From contig JAITGP010000042.1 of assembly GCA_031280545.1 (NCBI GenBank), positions 1 through 64,000 on the forward strand: a stretch of 64,000 bases of DNA, written 5' to 3'. The notes under the pieces are model-generated. The model saw nothing but the letters and a program-made list of their open reading frames with translations. It did no database searches and was not told the origin of the DNA. Made by a program: the position numbers and the translations under genes. Source of the stretch: Candidatus Peribacteria bacterium (GTDB taxonomy: Bacteria; Patescibacteria; JAEDAM01; Absconditabacterales; Absconditicoccaceae). Of this stretch, positions 21,956-31,808 are shown piece after piece. Each line of letters starts with the position of its first letter. Within the stretch, counting starts at the first letter, position 1.

Positions 21956-22010
21956 TTTGCACTTTCGTACTCTTCTTCAGAAGAGCTTTTATCTTTGCAA
22001 TTTTACAAAC

Positions 22011-23267
22011 ATGGGAATCCTGCTAATTATCATCTGAATTTTAATGTTTATGTCGCTTATTATCCTCCATGAACTCGGACATTTTCGAGCAGCCAAAAAA
22101 ACAGGAGTAAAAGTAGAAGAATTCTGAATTGGAATCCCACCAAAAGCTTGCAATCTCTGGAAAGATACCTCTGGGACGCAGTTCACATTGAATCGGATCC
22201 CCCTCGGAGGATTTTGTGCCATGAAAGGTGAAGACCCCACTAAACCTGATGTTTTTTATGCAAAAGACAGCTTCATTACGGCAAAACTTTGGAAAAAGCT
22301 TATTATTATTGTAGCAGGAGTTGCAATGAATTTACTCACGGCATGGGTGATTTTCACGCTTCTCTTCCGACATGGGACGCAACCCTTGGGAATCAGTTCA
22401 GAACCAGCCTCTGAAAGTTATCTTATCCCGAATCTCGTTTTTTTACAAGAAGTTGGTTTCGCTAGTGGAAGTGTTGGTTCTGGAGTAATTGTACAGGGAA
22501 TTGAGCCAAATTCTCTCGCGGAAACGCTTGGATTACAAGCAGGAGATATTATTTTGAAAGTGAATGATAAAGAGGTAAGTATTGAAAATCTTTCTACCCT
22601 GCTGGCCCAAGTGTGATCTATTACTCCAATGGAAGTGGTAGGAAGGTCAGCTGATGATGTAGAAGGATTTGCTCAAGTCCGTATAAAACACACCCTTACG
22701 ATACAAAATCTCCTTTGAATCACCGACATATCCTTTAATTGTCCTGATGAAGACTGTAAACTCTGAATATCTATTATTCCAAATTCTACATTCGAAGTAC
22801 TGCCAATAAAATTCTGACTCTGATGAGCAATGCTTGCTGGATTACACGAGATTAAAGCTGAACGAAATCTGACTTTAAAAGCTCTTTGAACGTTATGAAA
22901 AGGACTCTTCTCCTTTAATGGAGAAAAAACAAAAGATGCTTTCAATTCCCTTGCAGGGCCTGTGGGAGCTGTAAAAATGGGAGAATTGTTTTATCAGAGA
23001 GGAGGACGAATCGCTTACCTCGCTTTTGCAGGAATTATCTCCCTCGCTCTGGCGATATTCAATCTCTTGCCTATTCCTGCTTTGGATGGAGGAAGAGGTC
23101 TGGGGATTATTCTTCAAGCGATTTTCCGCTGGAAGCCTGAAAAGTATTTTCAATATGAAGGATATGTAAATGCATTTTTCTTCTACTTGTTACTCTTGCT
23201 CGGAGTAGTAATTATTGTAAAAGACTTGATTGTCTTTTGGGGAGTAAATGTACCGTTTGTGGGATAA
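22011..23267 (+). CDS. rseP: RseP-type site-2 zinc metalloprotease
   Basis: 418 aa, a membrane-embedded protease that cleaves regulatory or signal-peptide remnants inside the membrane. Helix 1 carries the zinc motif IILHELGHF (HExxH). NRIPLGGFCAMKGE and a PDZ domain follow (about residues 150-230, with LAETLGLQAGDIILKVND), and the last helices carry the second metal motif NLLPIPALDGGR. The gene has ten in-frame TGA, including TGA-CTC-TGA-TGA in a row (about 22820-22831), so it is unreadable under the standard code. The start ATG at 22011 places HExxH in the first helix as in the family. Confidence 0.93.
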
Positions 23268-23271
23268 GTGC

Positions 23272-23940
23272 TTACATCAACCATCGAGCCTCAGGATATC
23301 CATAAAATGCAACTGATGATATAGGAATTCACATTTTTTTCTCTTCGAAAGGAAACCCAATACTATCGTCCACCAAAATACAATAGGATGAAGGATACTT
23401 ATCCGTGATATCAATCATTGCACGTGCCTTATTATAATGTCCCATAGTTAAATCTTTTCCCCAAGAGACATCTAAAAGATCAGAAGAAAGTTTACGAGAA
23501 GAGTATCACACCTCAAATGCATATTCTGGATGATCAGTGATAAACTGCTGTACATATTCCTCTCCCCTCGCAGAACAAATGGCAAAATGGATAGTAGGAT
23601 ACTGCTCTTTCAAGGTCGAAAGCAAAAATTTTAGAGAAGGTCTGATAACATCTCTTCACTGCATATCTTTATGTGCTATGGTTTCATCTATGTCGAAGAA
23701 GAGATAGATAGGGCGGCTTTCTGGGGTTTCTCCTACATATTCATTGAGCTTGGAGAGAACTAAGTTGTAAAATCAGATTTCTTTCTGTTTAAAACTCTGT
23801 AATTCTTTCTCAAAATCTGCGAGATCATTTGCATCTCCAGATAAGTTAGAAAGCAGATTTTTCTTTTCATTAGAAATAAGTGTATCTAGGGAAGATCCAA
23901 GTTCTTGATAGAAATCTTCTTCTATTCTGTACTCTATCAT
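23272..23940 (-). CDS. HAD-superfamily hydrolase-like protein
   Basis: 222 aa, a continuous frame only when three TGA are read as Gly. HAD motif I is FFDIDETIAHKD (nucleophile Asp, about residue 82). A Ser motif lies in FAICSARGEEY and an acidic motif IV in CILVDDSIGFPF. The N-terminal 75 residues are helical and unlike common HAD caps. The family covers phosphatases and phosphotransferases; the substrate is unknown. It ends convergently with rseP, four bases between the stops. Confidence 0.8.
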
Positions 23941-23964
23941 TATAAAACGATAATTAATAAATCT

Positions 23965-24894
23965 CTATTTCATCCATGGATACTCCTTTTTCACTACTTC
24001 ACGGACTTCACTTGGTTTGATTACTCCAAACTCGGTAATAATTCCTGTAATATATCTTTCTGGCACTTGGTCGAAGGCAAAATTGATGATATCAATCCCC
24101 TCTGGTCTATCCTCTCGGATTTCTGATCAGCTTCTTGTTTCTATTTGAATACTATCACGAACATCGGTTTTTAGGAGATTTCCTGCAATATACACAGGGA
24201 TTTTGTTATCATAGGCAGCATGCACAATACTATAACTCCCTACTTTATTGATTACATCACCATTTAATTTAATCGCATCACATCCGATAATCACCGCATT
24301 GATACTCAGTCCAAAGGGATTGTGAGGATCGAGAATGAAGGGTGCAGAGCTGTCTACCACCATCGTGATCTTCATCCCAGCGTCTAAGAAATCTTTTGCG
24401 GTCTTGTGTCCTTGGTAGAGAGGACGAGTTTCAGTATTATACACGAGAAAATCCTTTCCTCCTGACTTATTGGCGATAATAGTTTTGATTGCAGAGCTAG
24501 AATGGCAATGCGTGAGTACAGAATCTCCATAATTCAGCAGTCAGACCCCATTTGCGATCGCTTTTTTCGCAGTATCAGTGACCATTCCTAGATAGCATTT
24601 TGAAGCTTCGGAAGCGTTGTGGAGAAAATCTGCCAATGATACTTCAGTATTTTTTATCTGATCTTTGATATAGGCCATCCCATTAAACATCATGGGTTCG
24701 GTGGGACGGGCTTTTTCGAGAAAATCCATTGCAGGGAGCAAAAATTCTTGGACTTCACTGATGGTTGCGAATTTTTGACGATCCAGTTCATCAATAAGGA
24801 TTTGAAATGCTGCTTTTGCGATATTTGTCGCTCACTGGATTTTGATCTCTTTGATGTCTTGAACCACCTGTTCCACTTTTTTCATATCTGCCAT
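23965..24894 (-). CDS. eIF2B-alpha-like sugar-phosphate isomerase, probable ribose-1,5-bisphosphate isomerase
   Basis: 309 aa, related to MtnA and the alpha subunit of eIF2B. Motifs LNYGDSVLTHCHSSSA, VYNTETRPLYQGHKTA, MVVDSSAPF and GCDAIKLNGDVINKVGSY match the archaeal ribose-1,5-bisphosphate isomerase group, which turns ribose-1,5-bisphosphate into ribulose-1,5-bisphosphate in AMP salvage with form III RuBisCO. Several CPR genomes carry this pathway. Three TGA are read as Gly, including the Gly before LLNYGDS. No RuBisCO or AMP phosphorylase gene is in this window, so a related isomerase role is possible. Confidence 0.8.
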
Positions 24895-25034
24895 AGTTTT
24901 TAAGAGTAAGGAATAAAAGATAGTATAAGTATAGTCAGAAATGAAAAAAAAGCAAAAAAAAGCTGAGTAAAAACCCAAACCTCTTGAAAAAATCCCCAAA
25001 ATTTCTATACTGCAAGCATAGAAATAAAATTCCC

Positions 25035-25062
25035 TTGAAATTCCTCTGGCAAAAAGTATCTT
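25035..25062 (+). promoter_or_regulatory. Promoter of the thioredoxin-like lipoprotein / ccdA pair
   Basis: TTGAAA (25035-25040) and TATCTT (25057-25062) are 16 nt apart. The CCTA/TAGG operator at 25065 begins two bases after the -10. Confidence 0.5.
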
Positions 25063-25064
25063 AC

Positions 25065-25080
25065 ACCTACTCCCTAGGTA
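25065..25080 (+). promoter_or_regulatory. Candidate operator ACCTACTCCCTAGGTA
   Basis: A 16-bp inverted-repeat-like site over the predicted transcription start. It differs by one base from 59501-59516, which sits at the same place relative to another promoter. Confidence 0.5.
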
Positions 25081-25110
25081 TATTTGTTTTTATTTTATCT
25101 TCACTCTTCC

Positions 25111-25545
25111 ATGAAACTCGCAAAAAAAATTCTCTTAACCTGACTTTTATTCAGCCTTCCTCTTTTTTTGATCGCTTGTGGGACTACCCCTAATGACACC
25201 ACGATCACTTCTCCCGCCAATGGAGAAAAAATCAATGACAATACCTATATTTATTATTACGGACAGACCTGTAGCCACTGTAAGAAAGTAGAAGATTATC
25301 TCAAAAAAAGCTGAGTAGACCAACGAATTAATATCGTCCCAAAAGAAGTACAAATGAACGAAACCAATAGACAAGAACTCCTCAGTGAAGCAGAAAGACT
25401 TGGAGTGCCTTTAAATCAAGTAGGAACGCCTTTCATCATCGTGCAGCAAGCAGATGGAACAGAAAGCACCCTCTTGGGTGAAGTAGAAGCTATTGAACAT
25501 TTTAAGGAGTTGGAAGAACAAGTTAAAGCACTTCCTGTCGAATAA
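25111..25545 (+). CDS. Thioredoxin-like lipoprotein
   Basis: 144 aa. A lipoprotein signal (LFLIAC, Cys23) contains one TGA-encoded Gly. The mature part has a thioredoxin-like active site YGQTCSHCKK (C-x2-C) and a cis-Pro-type segment VGTPFIIV. A second TGA is read as Gly in KKSGVDQ. It probably exchanges electrons with the CcdA-like membrane protein encoded 22 nt downstream, forming a disulfide-reducing relay at the cell surface. Confidence 0.87.
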
Positions 25546-25567
25546 TTTTACCCTTCCGAAATACTAC

Positions 25568-26461
25568 ATGAAAAAAATAAATACTAGCAAAACACCCCGA
25601 TCTATCAGAAAAATATTACTTTCCCTTGCCGTTGTTGCACTTCTTTCTTTTGGAGGGAGCTTTGCACAAGAAGAGATCGTCCAAACTAAGATTTCAGGAG
25701 TCACTGTAGTCGCTGAGACTCCAATAGATAATGTAGAGAAAGCTCCTGAAACTTCTCTCTCAAAAAGACTCAGTTTCTTCTGAGTTATGCTTCCAGCAGC
25801 GGTGGCAGATAGTATTAATCCGTGTGCATTCGCTGTAATGCTCCTGCTCCTGACGAGTATTCTTAGTAAAAGTGGAGATAAGAAAAAAGCTTTGAAAGCC
25901 TGATTACTCTTTTCTTTAGCAGTCTTCGCTACGTATTTTCTCCTCGGGATGGGAGTATTGAAACTCCTCGGGAATCTGGAAAGTCTCTTCTGGCTAAAAC
26001 GGATTGTCGGAATTGTTGGGTTGCTGGTTGGATTAGCGAATTTGAAAGACTATTTCCGATATGGAAAAGGATTCATCATGGAAGTGCCTATGTCTCGAAG
26101 ACCTGCAATGATGAAAATCACGAAGAAGGTGACCTCCCCTGCTGGAGCGTTCGTCATTGGAGTCATTGTCAGCCTTTTCTTACTCCCTTGTAGTTCTGGT
26201 CCGTATTTGACGATTCTCGGATATCTCAGTGCTGAAAGTCAGTCTCTCAACCTTTGGTGATACACGTATTTGACGGTCTATAATCTCATTTTCGTACTTC
26301 CTATGGTACTGATCGCACTGTTGATTGGACTAGGATATACGACCGCAGAAAAAGTTGGTAAATTCAAAAACAAGAATACTAAGCTGATTCATTTGATTGT
26401 CGGACTCTTGATGATAGGATTAGCAGTATATATTGTAGGAACGCTGTATTGGTGGTCATAA
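25568..26461 (+). CDS. ccdA: CcdA/DsbD-type thiol-disulfide transmembrane protein
   Basis: 297 aa. It carries electrons across the membrane through a Cys pair in helices 1 and 4. The motifs ADSINPCAFAVMLLLL and SLFLLPCSSGPYLTILG contain the two Cys. An N-terminal hydrophobic segment of about 20 residues and an extracytoplasmic linker precede the six-helix core. Three TGA are read as Gly, two of them at the start of transmembrane segments. It forms an operon with the thioredoxin-like lipoprotein and is followed by a terminator. Confidence 0.9.
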
Positions 26462-26466
26462 TATTG

Positions 26467-26491
26467 AAAGAGCCGTTTGGCTCTTTTTTTT
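26467..26491 (+). terminator. Intrinsic terminator after ccdA
   Basis: AAAGAGCC and GGCTCTTT form an 8-bp stem around GTTT, ending in a run of eight T. Confidence 0.85.
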
Positions 26492-26558
26492 CTCCTTGAA
26501 AATCATCGTATTATCCTTATAATAAAAATGTCAATTTATATTCTAAATCGCTGTAAAC

Positions 26559-27575
26559 ATGCAACTCCTCCAGAATCTCCCAGAGAAACCCATCAATCTT
26601 GGCGAGCAGATGAAATTTTATACCTGAGCTTTACAAAAACCTTTGTTGGATATTCTCGATACTGATGGGATTCAGAAGCTCTCCATGAAAAAGCTGAATG
26701 AGGTGATCCCTGAAACGAGGCATATCACGTTTATCAGGCACTTGGAAAGCAAATATAATGAATATAAGGAACTCATAAAACAGAATTTGAATTATATCAA
26801 TTTTATGAAACCAGACCTAGATCCTCAGGAAAAAGAAAGGCTGGCCCAAGTGCTTTTGAAAGATTTTTTTGAACAGGTAGGAATAGATTATGAAACAAAT
26901 ATCTCTGAGCAAGGGAAGAAACAAGGAGAACAGCTTTGAAAGTTATATGCGGAATTGATAGGAGAACATCCTGAGCTTTTCCCAGATCTGATTTATGTTT
27001 CTCCTTATTTGAGAACGAGACTCACAGCGAATTATTTACTCAAAGACATCAAAGGACTAGATATTAATTTTGATCACCTTACCGATGAGGAGCAATTACA
27101 GGATCTGATTTTAGGATCTTTTAATGGGAGAGATATCACCATAAAAATTGAGGAAAGGATTAGAGAAAGAGACCATGGAGGGAACATTGCTCCCAATTAT
27201 GTAAGAGACTATTTAGAAGGAAAAAAGAATGCTACTCATTTGCTCAGCAAAACCCAAAAGAATAAATTGCATTATTATACAGCTCCAGAAGGAGGAGAAT
27301 CCCAAGTGGAAGTAAATGCAAGAACGAGAGAATTCTTATCCAAGATTTACCAAAAAGAAGAATACAAAAATATCCTGATTGTATCTCATCATCTTACCAT
27401 TATTAGTGCGTTGATGTCTATTTTTGGAGGAAGTTTCAACTCATTTACCGACATAGATGAAAATCGGAGACCAAGAAATGGAAGTTTTACTTTTCTCTCT
27501 GAGATTCCCAAAACGGAGATGGGGAGAGAAAATAAATTCAGAGTCTCTGGATATAATTTATCGTTGGAAGAATAA
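26559..27575 (+). CDS. Histidine phosphatase (phosphoglycerate mutase-like) superfamily protein
   Basis: 338 aa. The active His is in ITFIRHLESKYNEY (RH motif, with Leu replacing the usual Gly), YVSPYLRTRLTA carries the second Arg, EGGESQVEVNARTREFL the Glu, and ILIVSHHLTI the second His. The start at 26559 gives a leader residue block MQLLQNLPEKPINLG that leads smoothly into the domain; a TGA in it and one at about residue 127 are read as Gly. The substrate is not predictable. Confidence 0.83.
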
Positions 27576-27648
27576 ATAAAAAGCAGACTTGAAAAATGAG
27601 ATAAAATCACTACTAACTAAGTCAGCATTTTATCTTTCCCTCTATAGC

Positions 27649-28392
27649 ATGGAAGAAAATCAACAACAAGTCGAGAATCAACTCATTGATAGTGCACGAA
27701 GAATCCTCGAAATCCATTATACTCATTACAATCGAATTGATCAGAAAGCTCAATGGTTTCTGACATTAATGGGTGCGGTAGAGGGATACTTTGTGATTAA
27801 TTTTTTTCTCAATTGGAAATTTGATATTACGGATAGTAGCTGAATTTTAATGCTGATTTCTCTCCTTATTGGGGCGGTTGTCATCATCCTCTATATCAGC
27901 ATTCTTCAGAGTAGACCGTTTTATAATGGTCCTAATATCGAGGCTCAAGCTGATGACTTTCGACCTGATGGAAAAATTGAGGATGTCCGTAAAGATACCC
28001 TCGCCACGCTAAAGATTTCTTATCAAGAGAATATAAAAATTATCAATCAAAAAGCCAAACTTTTTAAAATCAGCATTCGAGGGATTTGTTTGTATTTCAT
28101 TTCTTTAATCGTATATTTCGGTGTACTGAAGATGAATGAAAATGAGATCCCCACTGATATTTTACTTTGAACCGACCAAACTATTATGACTACCAATACT
28201 ATCCCAGCACCTGTGGAAGAACAGTTAACCACCGATAACGTTGGAGCTGTAGAAGCGAATGAAAACGAAGTAGAGACCACAGAGCAACAAGATGAAAAAT
28301 CAACCATTTCAAAAGAAGAAAAGAGTGCAGAAGAGAATGCTTCTGAACTATCCAGTGATAATCTTGATATCACAGAAAGTACCTCTCAATAG
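27649..28392 (+). CDS. Membrane protein with two N-terminal and one C-terminal hydrophobic helix
   Basis: 247 aa. An N-terminal helix with ILEIHYTHYNRIDQKAQWF precedes two transmembrane segments (about residues 42-60 and 66-86), a charged helical region, a third hydrophobic helix (about 145-165) and an acidic Thr/Glu-rich tail. The layout, with the polar ..RIDQKA.. helix before the first membrane segment, resembles SLATT or Pycsar effector-type membrane proteins. Two TGA are read as Gly, the second joining what look like separate ORFs. There is no adjacent cyclase or nucleotide-signal gene, so the resemblance is weak. Confidence 0.6.
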
Positions 28393-28418
28393 ATTTACCT
28401 ATTTTAAAGAAATTCTAG

Positions 28419-28447
28419 TTGACTTTTAATATATAAATATGTATACT
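28419..28447 (+). promoter_or_regulatory. Promoter of the 28475 membrane protein
   Basis: TTGACT (28419-28424) and TATACT (28442-28447) are 17 nt apart. Confidence 0.6.
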
Positions 28448-28474
28448 ATATAAAACAACAATAAAATAAAATCA

Positions 28475-28927
28475 ATGGAAAAAAAATTAAAAGCTCCGTT
28501 TACGGAGAAAGATGTAACAGAAAAAAAAAGCCTGATAAGTGAATGGAAACAAAATCAGGGAAATAAGTATGAGGAAGAAGGTTTTCTAGCAGGATTTTGT
28601 ACTTTTTTTTCGGGGGTGCTGATTTGGCTCATTATGGTAATAACTGGAGTTCAATTTACGGTTTCTGGTTGGTGGCTATTCTTTGCTAGTCTTGTAATCT
28701 CTGTTATTGTAGGGATTCTTGTGAGAACATTCTCAAAGGCACAGATTAAGGAGCCAACAAAGAAGGATATCGAAATGCTAGTAAAAATCAAAATTCAAAG
28801 AATCGCTGCACATCCTGGACTTTCAGTTTATGAAATCCAGAAAGCTAGTACTAAATTGATTAAAGTATTAAACAAATGGGATTGTTTGCCAAGTGAGCAA
28901 AATCATACTTCCCATTTAGGATTTTAA
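28475..28927 (+). CDS. Small membrane protein
   Basis: 150 aa. A charged N-terminus is followed by two transmembrane helices (about residues 42-62 and 68-88) and a soluble C-terminal part of about 60 residues. I recognise no family. It is monocistronic, with its own promoter and terminator. Confidence 0.65.
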   Translation: MEKKLKAPFTEKDVTEKKSLISEWKQNQGNKYEEEGFLAGFCTFFSGVLIWLIMVITGVQFTVSGWWLFFASLVISVIVGILVRTFSKAQIKEPTKKDIEMLVKIKIQRIAAHPGLSVYEIQKASTKLIKVLNKWDCLPSEQNHTSHLGF

Positions 28928-28947
28928 AAGAGTTTAAGTTTAAAAAT

Positions 28948-28980
28948 AAGACTATCGAAATTTTATTCGGTAGTCTTTTT
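28948..28980 (+). terminator. Intrinsic terminator
   Basis: AAGACTATCGAA and TTCGGTAGTCTT form a 12-bp stem (one G-U pair), ending in a T run. It follows the small membrane protein gene. Confidence 0.8.
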
Positions 28981-28992
28981 CTTCGTAGATTT

Positions 28993-29535
28993 TTATAATC
29001 ATGATATATATATCAACTCGTTCACCTGTTTCCAAGCTAGATATCTATGAGAAATCTGATTTTTTGCTTCTTTGGGCATTTCAGCAAAGGTCTGCTCATG
29101 TCCTTGAGGGAGGAAAATTGGGTCAAAGCCAAAGCCACTCTCCCCTCTTACGGAAGTCGCGATACCTCCCTCACAGACTCCCAACACATGATGAACCTCT
29201 TTCCCATCATATCGCCCAACGCAACATACTGCACGAGCTGAGCGGTCATCGAATCCAGAAAGCATTTTCAGTATTCCTTCTCTGCCTACGGTTTGCATAA
29301 ATCGTTTGATTTGGGCTCCAGGGAGTCCGTTCCAAGCATTGAAGACCAGTCCCACGTCTTCACATAAAGCAGGTTCTCCAAGTGCTTCATAAGCTGCTTT
29401 TGCTTTATGAGAGATGACTTCCACCACATCTATAGACTGAATTTCTGCGAGATCTATGGATACCATTTCTAGGTTTCCACCGACAATGGCGTTGGCTTCT
29501 TCTCGTTTGTGGTGATTTCCTGTAACGAATTTCAT
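28993..29535 (-). CDS. rdgB: XTP/dITP pyrophosphatase (RdgB/HAM1 family)
   Basis: 180 aa. It hydrolyses non-canonical purine triphosphates to keep them out of DNA and RNA. The start MKFVTGNHHKREEA is the family's nucleotide-binding motif. ALCEDVGLVF carries the metal-binding Asp and GFGFDPIFLP the GFGYDPIF-type signature. The apparent TGA stop is a Gly, so the true C-terminus is two codons further at TAA. Confidence 0.92.
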
Positions 29536-29574
29536 GAGATTTTAAAAAAAGATAAAATATGAGGCACAGACGAA

Positions 29575-29592
29575 ATCCGCTGTACAGCGGAT
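29575..29592. promoter_or_regulatory. Perfect 18-bp palindrome ATCCGCTGTACAGCGGAT
   Basis: A GC-rich perfect palindrome in the AT-rich 212-bp spacer between rdgB and the TPM gene. It could be an operator for either divergent gene. No T run follows, so it is not a typical terminator. Confidence 0.5.
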
Positions 29593-29653
29593 CTGACTGA
29601 AATATACTGTTCTTTACTACGATTTCAAGGGGTTATATATCTTTAATTTATCC

Positions 29654-29681
29654 TTGACTTTATTATTGATATATATATACT
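29654..29681 (+). promoter_or_regulatory. Promoter of the TPM-domain gene, with GATATATATA spacer
   Basis: TTGACT (29654-29659) and TATACT (29676-29681) are 16 nt apart; the GATATATATA run covers the end of the spacer and enters the -10. Confidence 0.6.
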
Positions 29682-29747
29682 CGTTCCTGGAATGATATTC
29701 CAAAAAATAAAAAGAGTAACAAACATAAAAAAAAATTAAAAAAACGT

Positions 29748-31727
29748 ATGAAGAAAAGTATCTTGATTGTAGCCTTACTCATGATCACATGTCTAAGCTA
29801 TGCAAAATTTCAGACACCTGCTTATCAACATAGGCTGGTCAATGATTACATCGGTTTACTCAGCAGTTCCGATAAAGAACAGCTGGAAAACAATCTTAGG
29901 GAGTTTGAAAAAAAATCCAGCATTGAGATTGCTATTGCAATCCTTGATGACTTGGATGGGATGGAAGCATCAGATGTTGCTACCCAAATTGGACAAGACT
30001 GGGGTGTTGGGAAAAAGGAGTTTGATAATGGCATTGTATTCCTTGTAGTAAAATACAAGCAATCAGCCTTAGAAAAAATTTTTTCCTCTAGAAGTGGTGA
30101 TGTCTTCGTAGCTACTGGATATGGATTGGAACCTTATCTTACGGATGTGACAACTGGAAGATTGCTTGATAAATATTTCATTCCTTATGTAAAAAAGGGT
30201 GAATATACACAAGCAATTCAAGAAACCATCACGGGAATCATCTCAGAATTAGGTGATGATGCTTGGCAACAACGAGAAGAGCTTCGTTTGCAAAGAGAAA
30301 TTGAACGAAAGGCAACTTTGAAGGCCTTTGGAGCAGTTCTTGCTTCACTTATTGGATTAGTAGCACTTGCCTGTATTGTTATTGCCTTATGTAAATGGGT
30401 AAGCAGAAAATGGGAAGCTTATCAAAAAGGGAAACAGCTGAAAAAAGAATTTAAAGATGCTTTCAATCATTGGAATGAGCTTCAAAAAGAATTTTGTACT
30501 CAATGTAAAAAGACTGAAGAATGGAATCTCAAATTGTATCCGGTCTGGGCTAAAAATCAATATAACGAAGCCAAGACAGGTATGACAAAGATTGCTGAAA
30601 GAGGTGTTGACCTGAATGAAGGATTCCCAAAGCGAATCAAAAAAAATCTGGATTTAGCTGAGACAGATCTGAATGAACTCAAAGCAATCAACCAGAAACT
30701 TCCGACTTGGGAAAGCACCGTTAAAAAAATCGAAGGAGAAATTCAACGATATAAAGACGAAGCTCCCAAGAAAGTGGAACAAGCTGAGCAAGATTTGCAG
30801 GGATTTAAAGCAGAGTATGAAAAACAGCAAAAAGTTGGATTCAATCTTCAATTTTTCCCTGGTATGCAGGCTGGCTTTGAGAAAACCTTAAAGGGGATCC
30901 AAGACCTCAAGGGCTTAAATCAAGAAAAAGAGGTTTTCGATAACTCTTCTGAGCTCATTAAAGCTATTCATGGGAAACTGACTAGTTTATCAGAATGGGT
31001 TGCATTGCCTAAAAGCAACCAACAGCATCTGGAAGAAATTAAATCGTTCCAAGAGAAACTGCCGATTTTAAAAGAAACGGCTATGAAAACTCTGCAAGAG
31101 CTCAAACAACATCCTAAAGACAATTGGGGAGAAGTGGAGAATAATTTGCTGAGACTAACTACTCTGGAAGGATATTTGAGTAATATTATCCAACAAGCAG
31201 AACAGGAGAACAGTATGGAGAAGCAACACTTCACAGAAGCAAAGGAACATCTGGGTGATGCCTCCCAACGAATTAGTACTATTCAAGAGTACTGCTATGC
31301 CCCTGGTAAGAAACTGAAAGAGATCGCTGAAAAGAAAACGGGTGTTGAAAATCTATTAAAAAGCATTCCCTCTGAGATTGAGAAAGTAAAAAGTAAGATC
31401 CAAAGTGGAGGAAACGATATCGAATCTTCTACAAAACGGATATTTGCTGATGCTGAATCGAAATTTCAGCAAGGGAAACAGTTAGCCGGAAGCAATCCCG
31501 TCAACTGGATTACTCTATTTATTCTCTTAACTTCTGCTATTCAATTGACTCATAAGGCTTATCAATCCGCCATAAACGATATTGATGAAGCAGAAAGAGA
31601 AAAAGCTAGAAAGAGAAGAAACAGTTATTCATCATCTTCCTCCAACTATAGTAGTAGCCATCATAGTGGTGGATTCTCTACAGGAGGTGGAAGCTTTGGT
31701 GGCGGTGGTGCTGGTCGTAGCTGGTAA
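29748..31727 (+). CDS. Secreted/membrane TPM-domain protein with long coiled coil
   Basis: 659 aa. A signal peptide (MKKSILIVALLMITCLSYA) is followed by a TPM domain (about residues 25-170; LVNDYIGLLSSSDKEQLE, GIVFLVVKY, GYGLEPYLTD, ITGIISEL). A transmembrane helix lies at about 194-215. Then comes about 370 residues of Lys/Glu/Gln-rich coiled coil, a further weakly hydrophobic segment, and the Ser/Gly tail ending GGGSFGGGGAGRSW typical of TPM proteins. Most relatives lack the coiled coil. It is paired with a LemA gene 81 nt downstream, a common partnership. No in-frame TGA in 659 codons. Confidence 0.85.
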   Translation: MKKSILIVALLMITCLSYAKFQTPAYQHRLVNDYIGLLSSSDKEQLENNLREFEKKSSIEIAIAILDDLDGMEASDVATQIGQDWGVGKKEFDNGIVFLVVKYKQSALEKIFSSRSGDVFVATGYGLEPYLTDVTTGRLLDKYFIPYVKKGEYTQAIQETITGIISELGDDAWQQREELRLQREIERKATLKAFGAVLASLIGLVALACIVIALCKWVSRKWEAYQKGKQLKKEFKDAFNHWNELQKEFCTQCKKTEEWNLKLYPVWAKNQYNEAKTGMTKIAERGVDLNEGFPKRIKKNLDLAETDLNELKAINQKLPTWESTVKKIEGEIQRYKDEAPKKVEQAEQDLQGFKAEYEKQQKVGFNLQFFPGMQAGFEKTLKGIQDLKGLNQEKEVFDNSSELIKAIHGKLTSLSEWVALPKSNQQHLEEIKSFQEKLPILKETAMKTLQELKQHPKDNWGEVENNLLRLTTLEGYLSNIIQQAEQENSMEKQHFTEAKEHLGDASQRISTIQEYCYAPGKKLKEIAEKKTGVENLLKSIPSEIEKVKSKIQSGGNDIESSTKRIFADAESKFQQGKQLAGSNPVNWITLFILLTSAIQLTHKAYQSAINDIDEAEREKARKRRNSYSSSSSNYSSSHHSGGFSTGGGSFGGGGAGRSW

Positions 31728-31808
31728 AAAACAAGTAAAAATTAATTAAAAAATGGAGTTAGCGAAAAGCCATAAGTGAGTAGCAAAAAAAATTAAACAA
31801 TAAACAAA

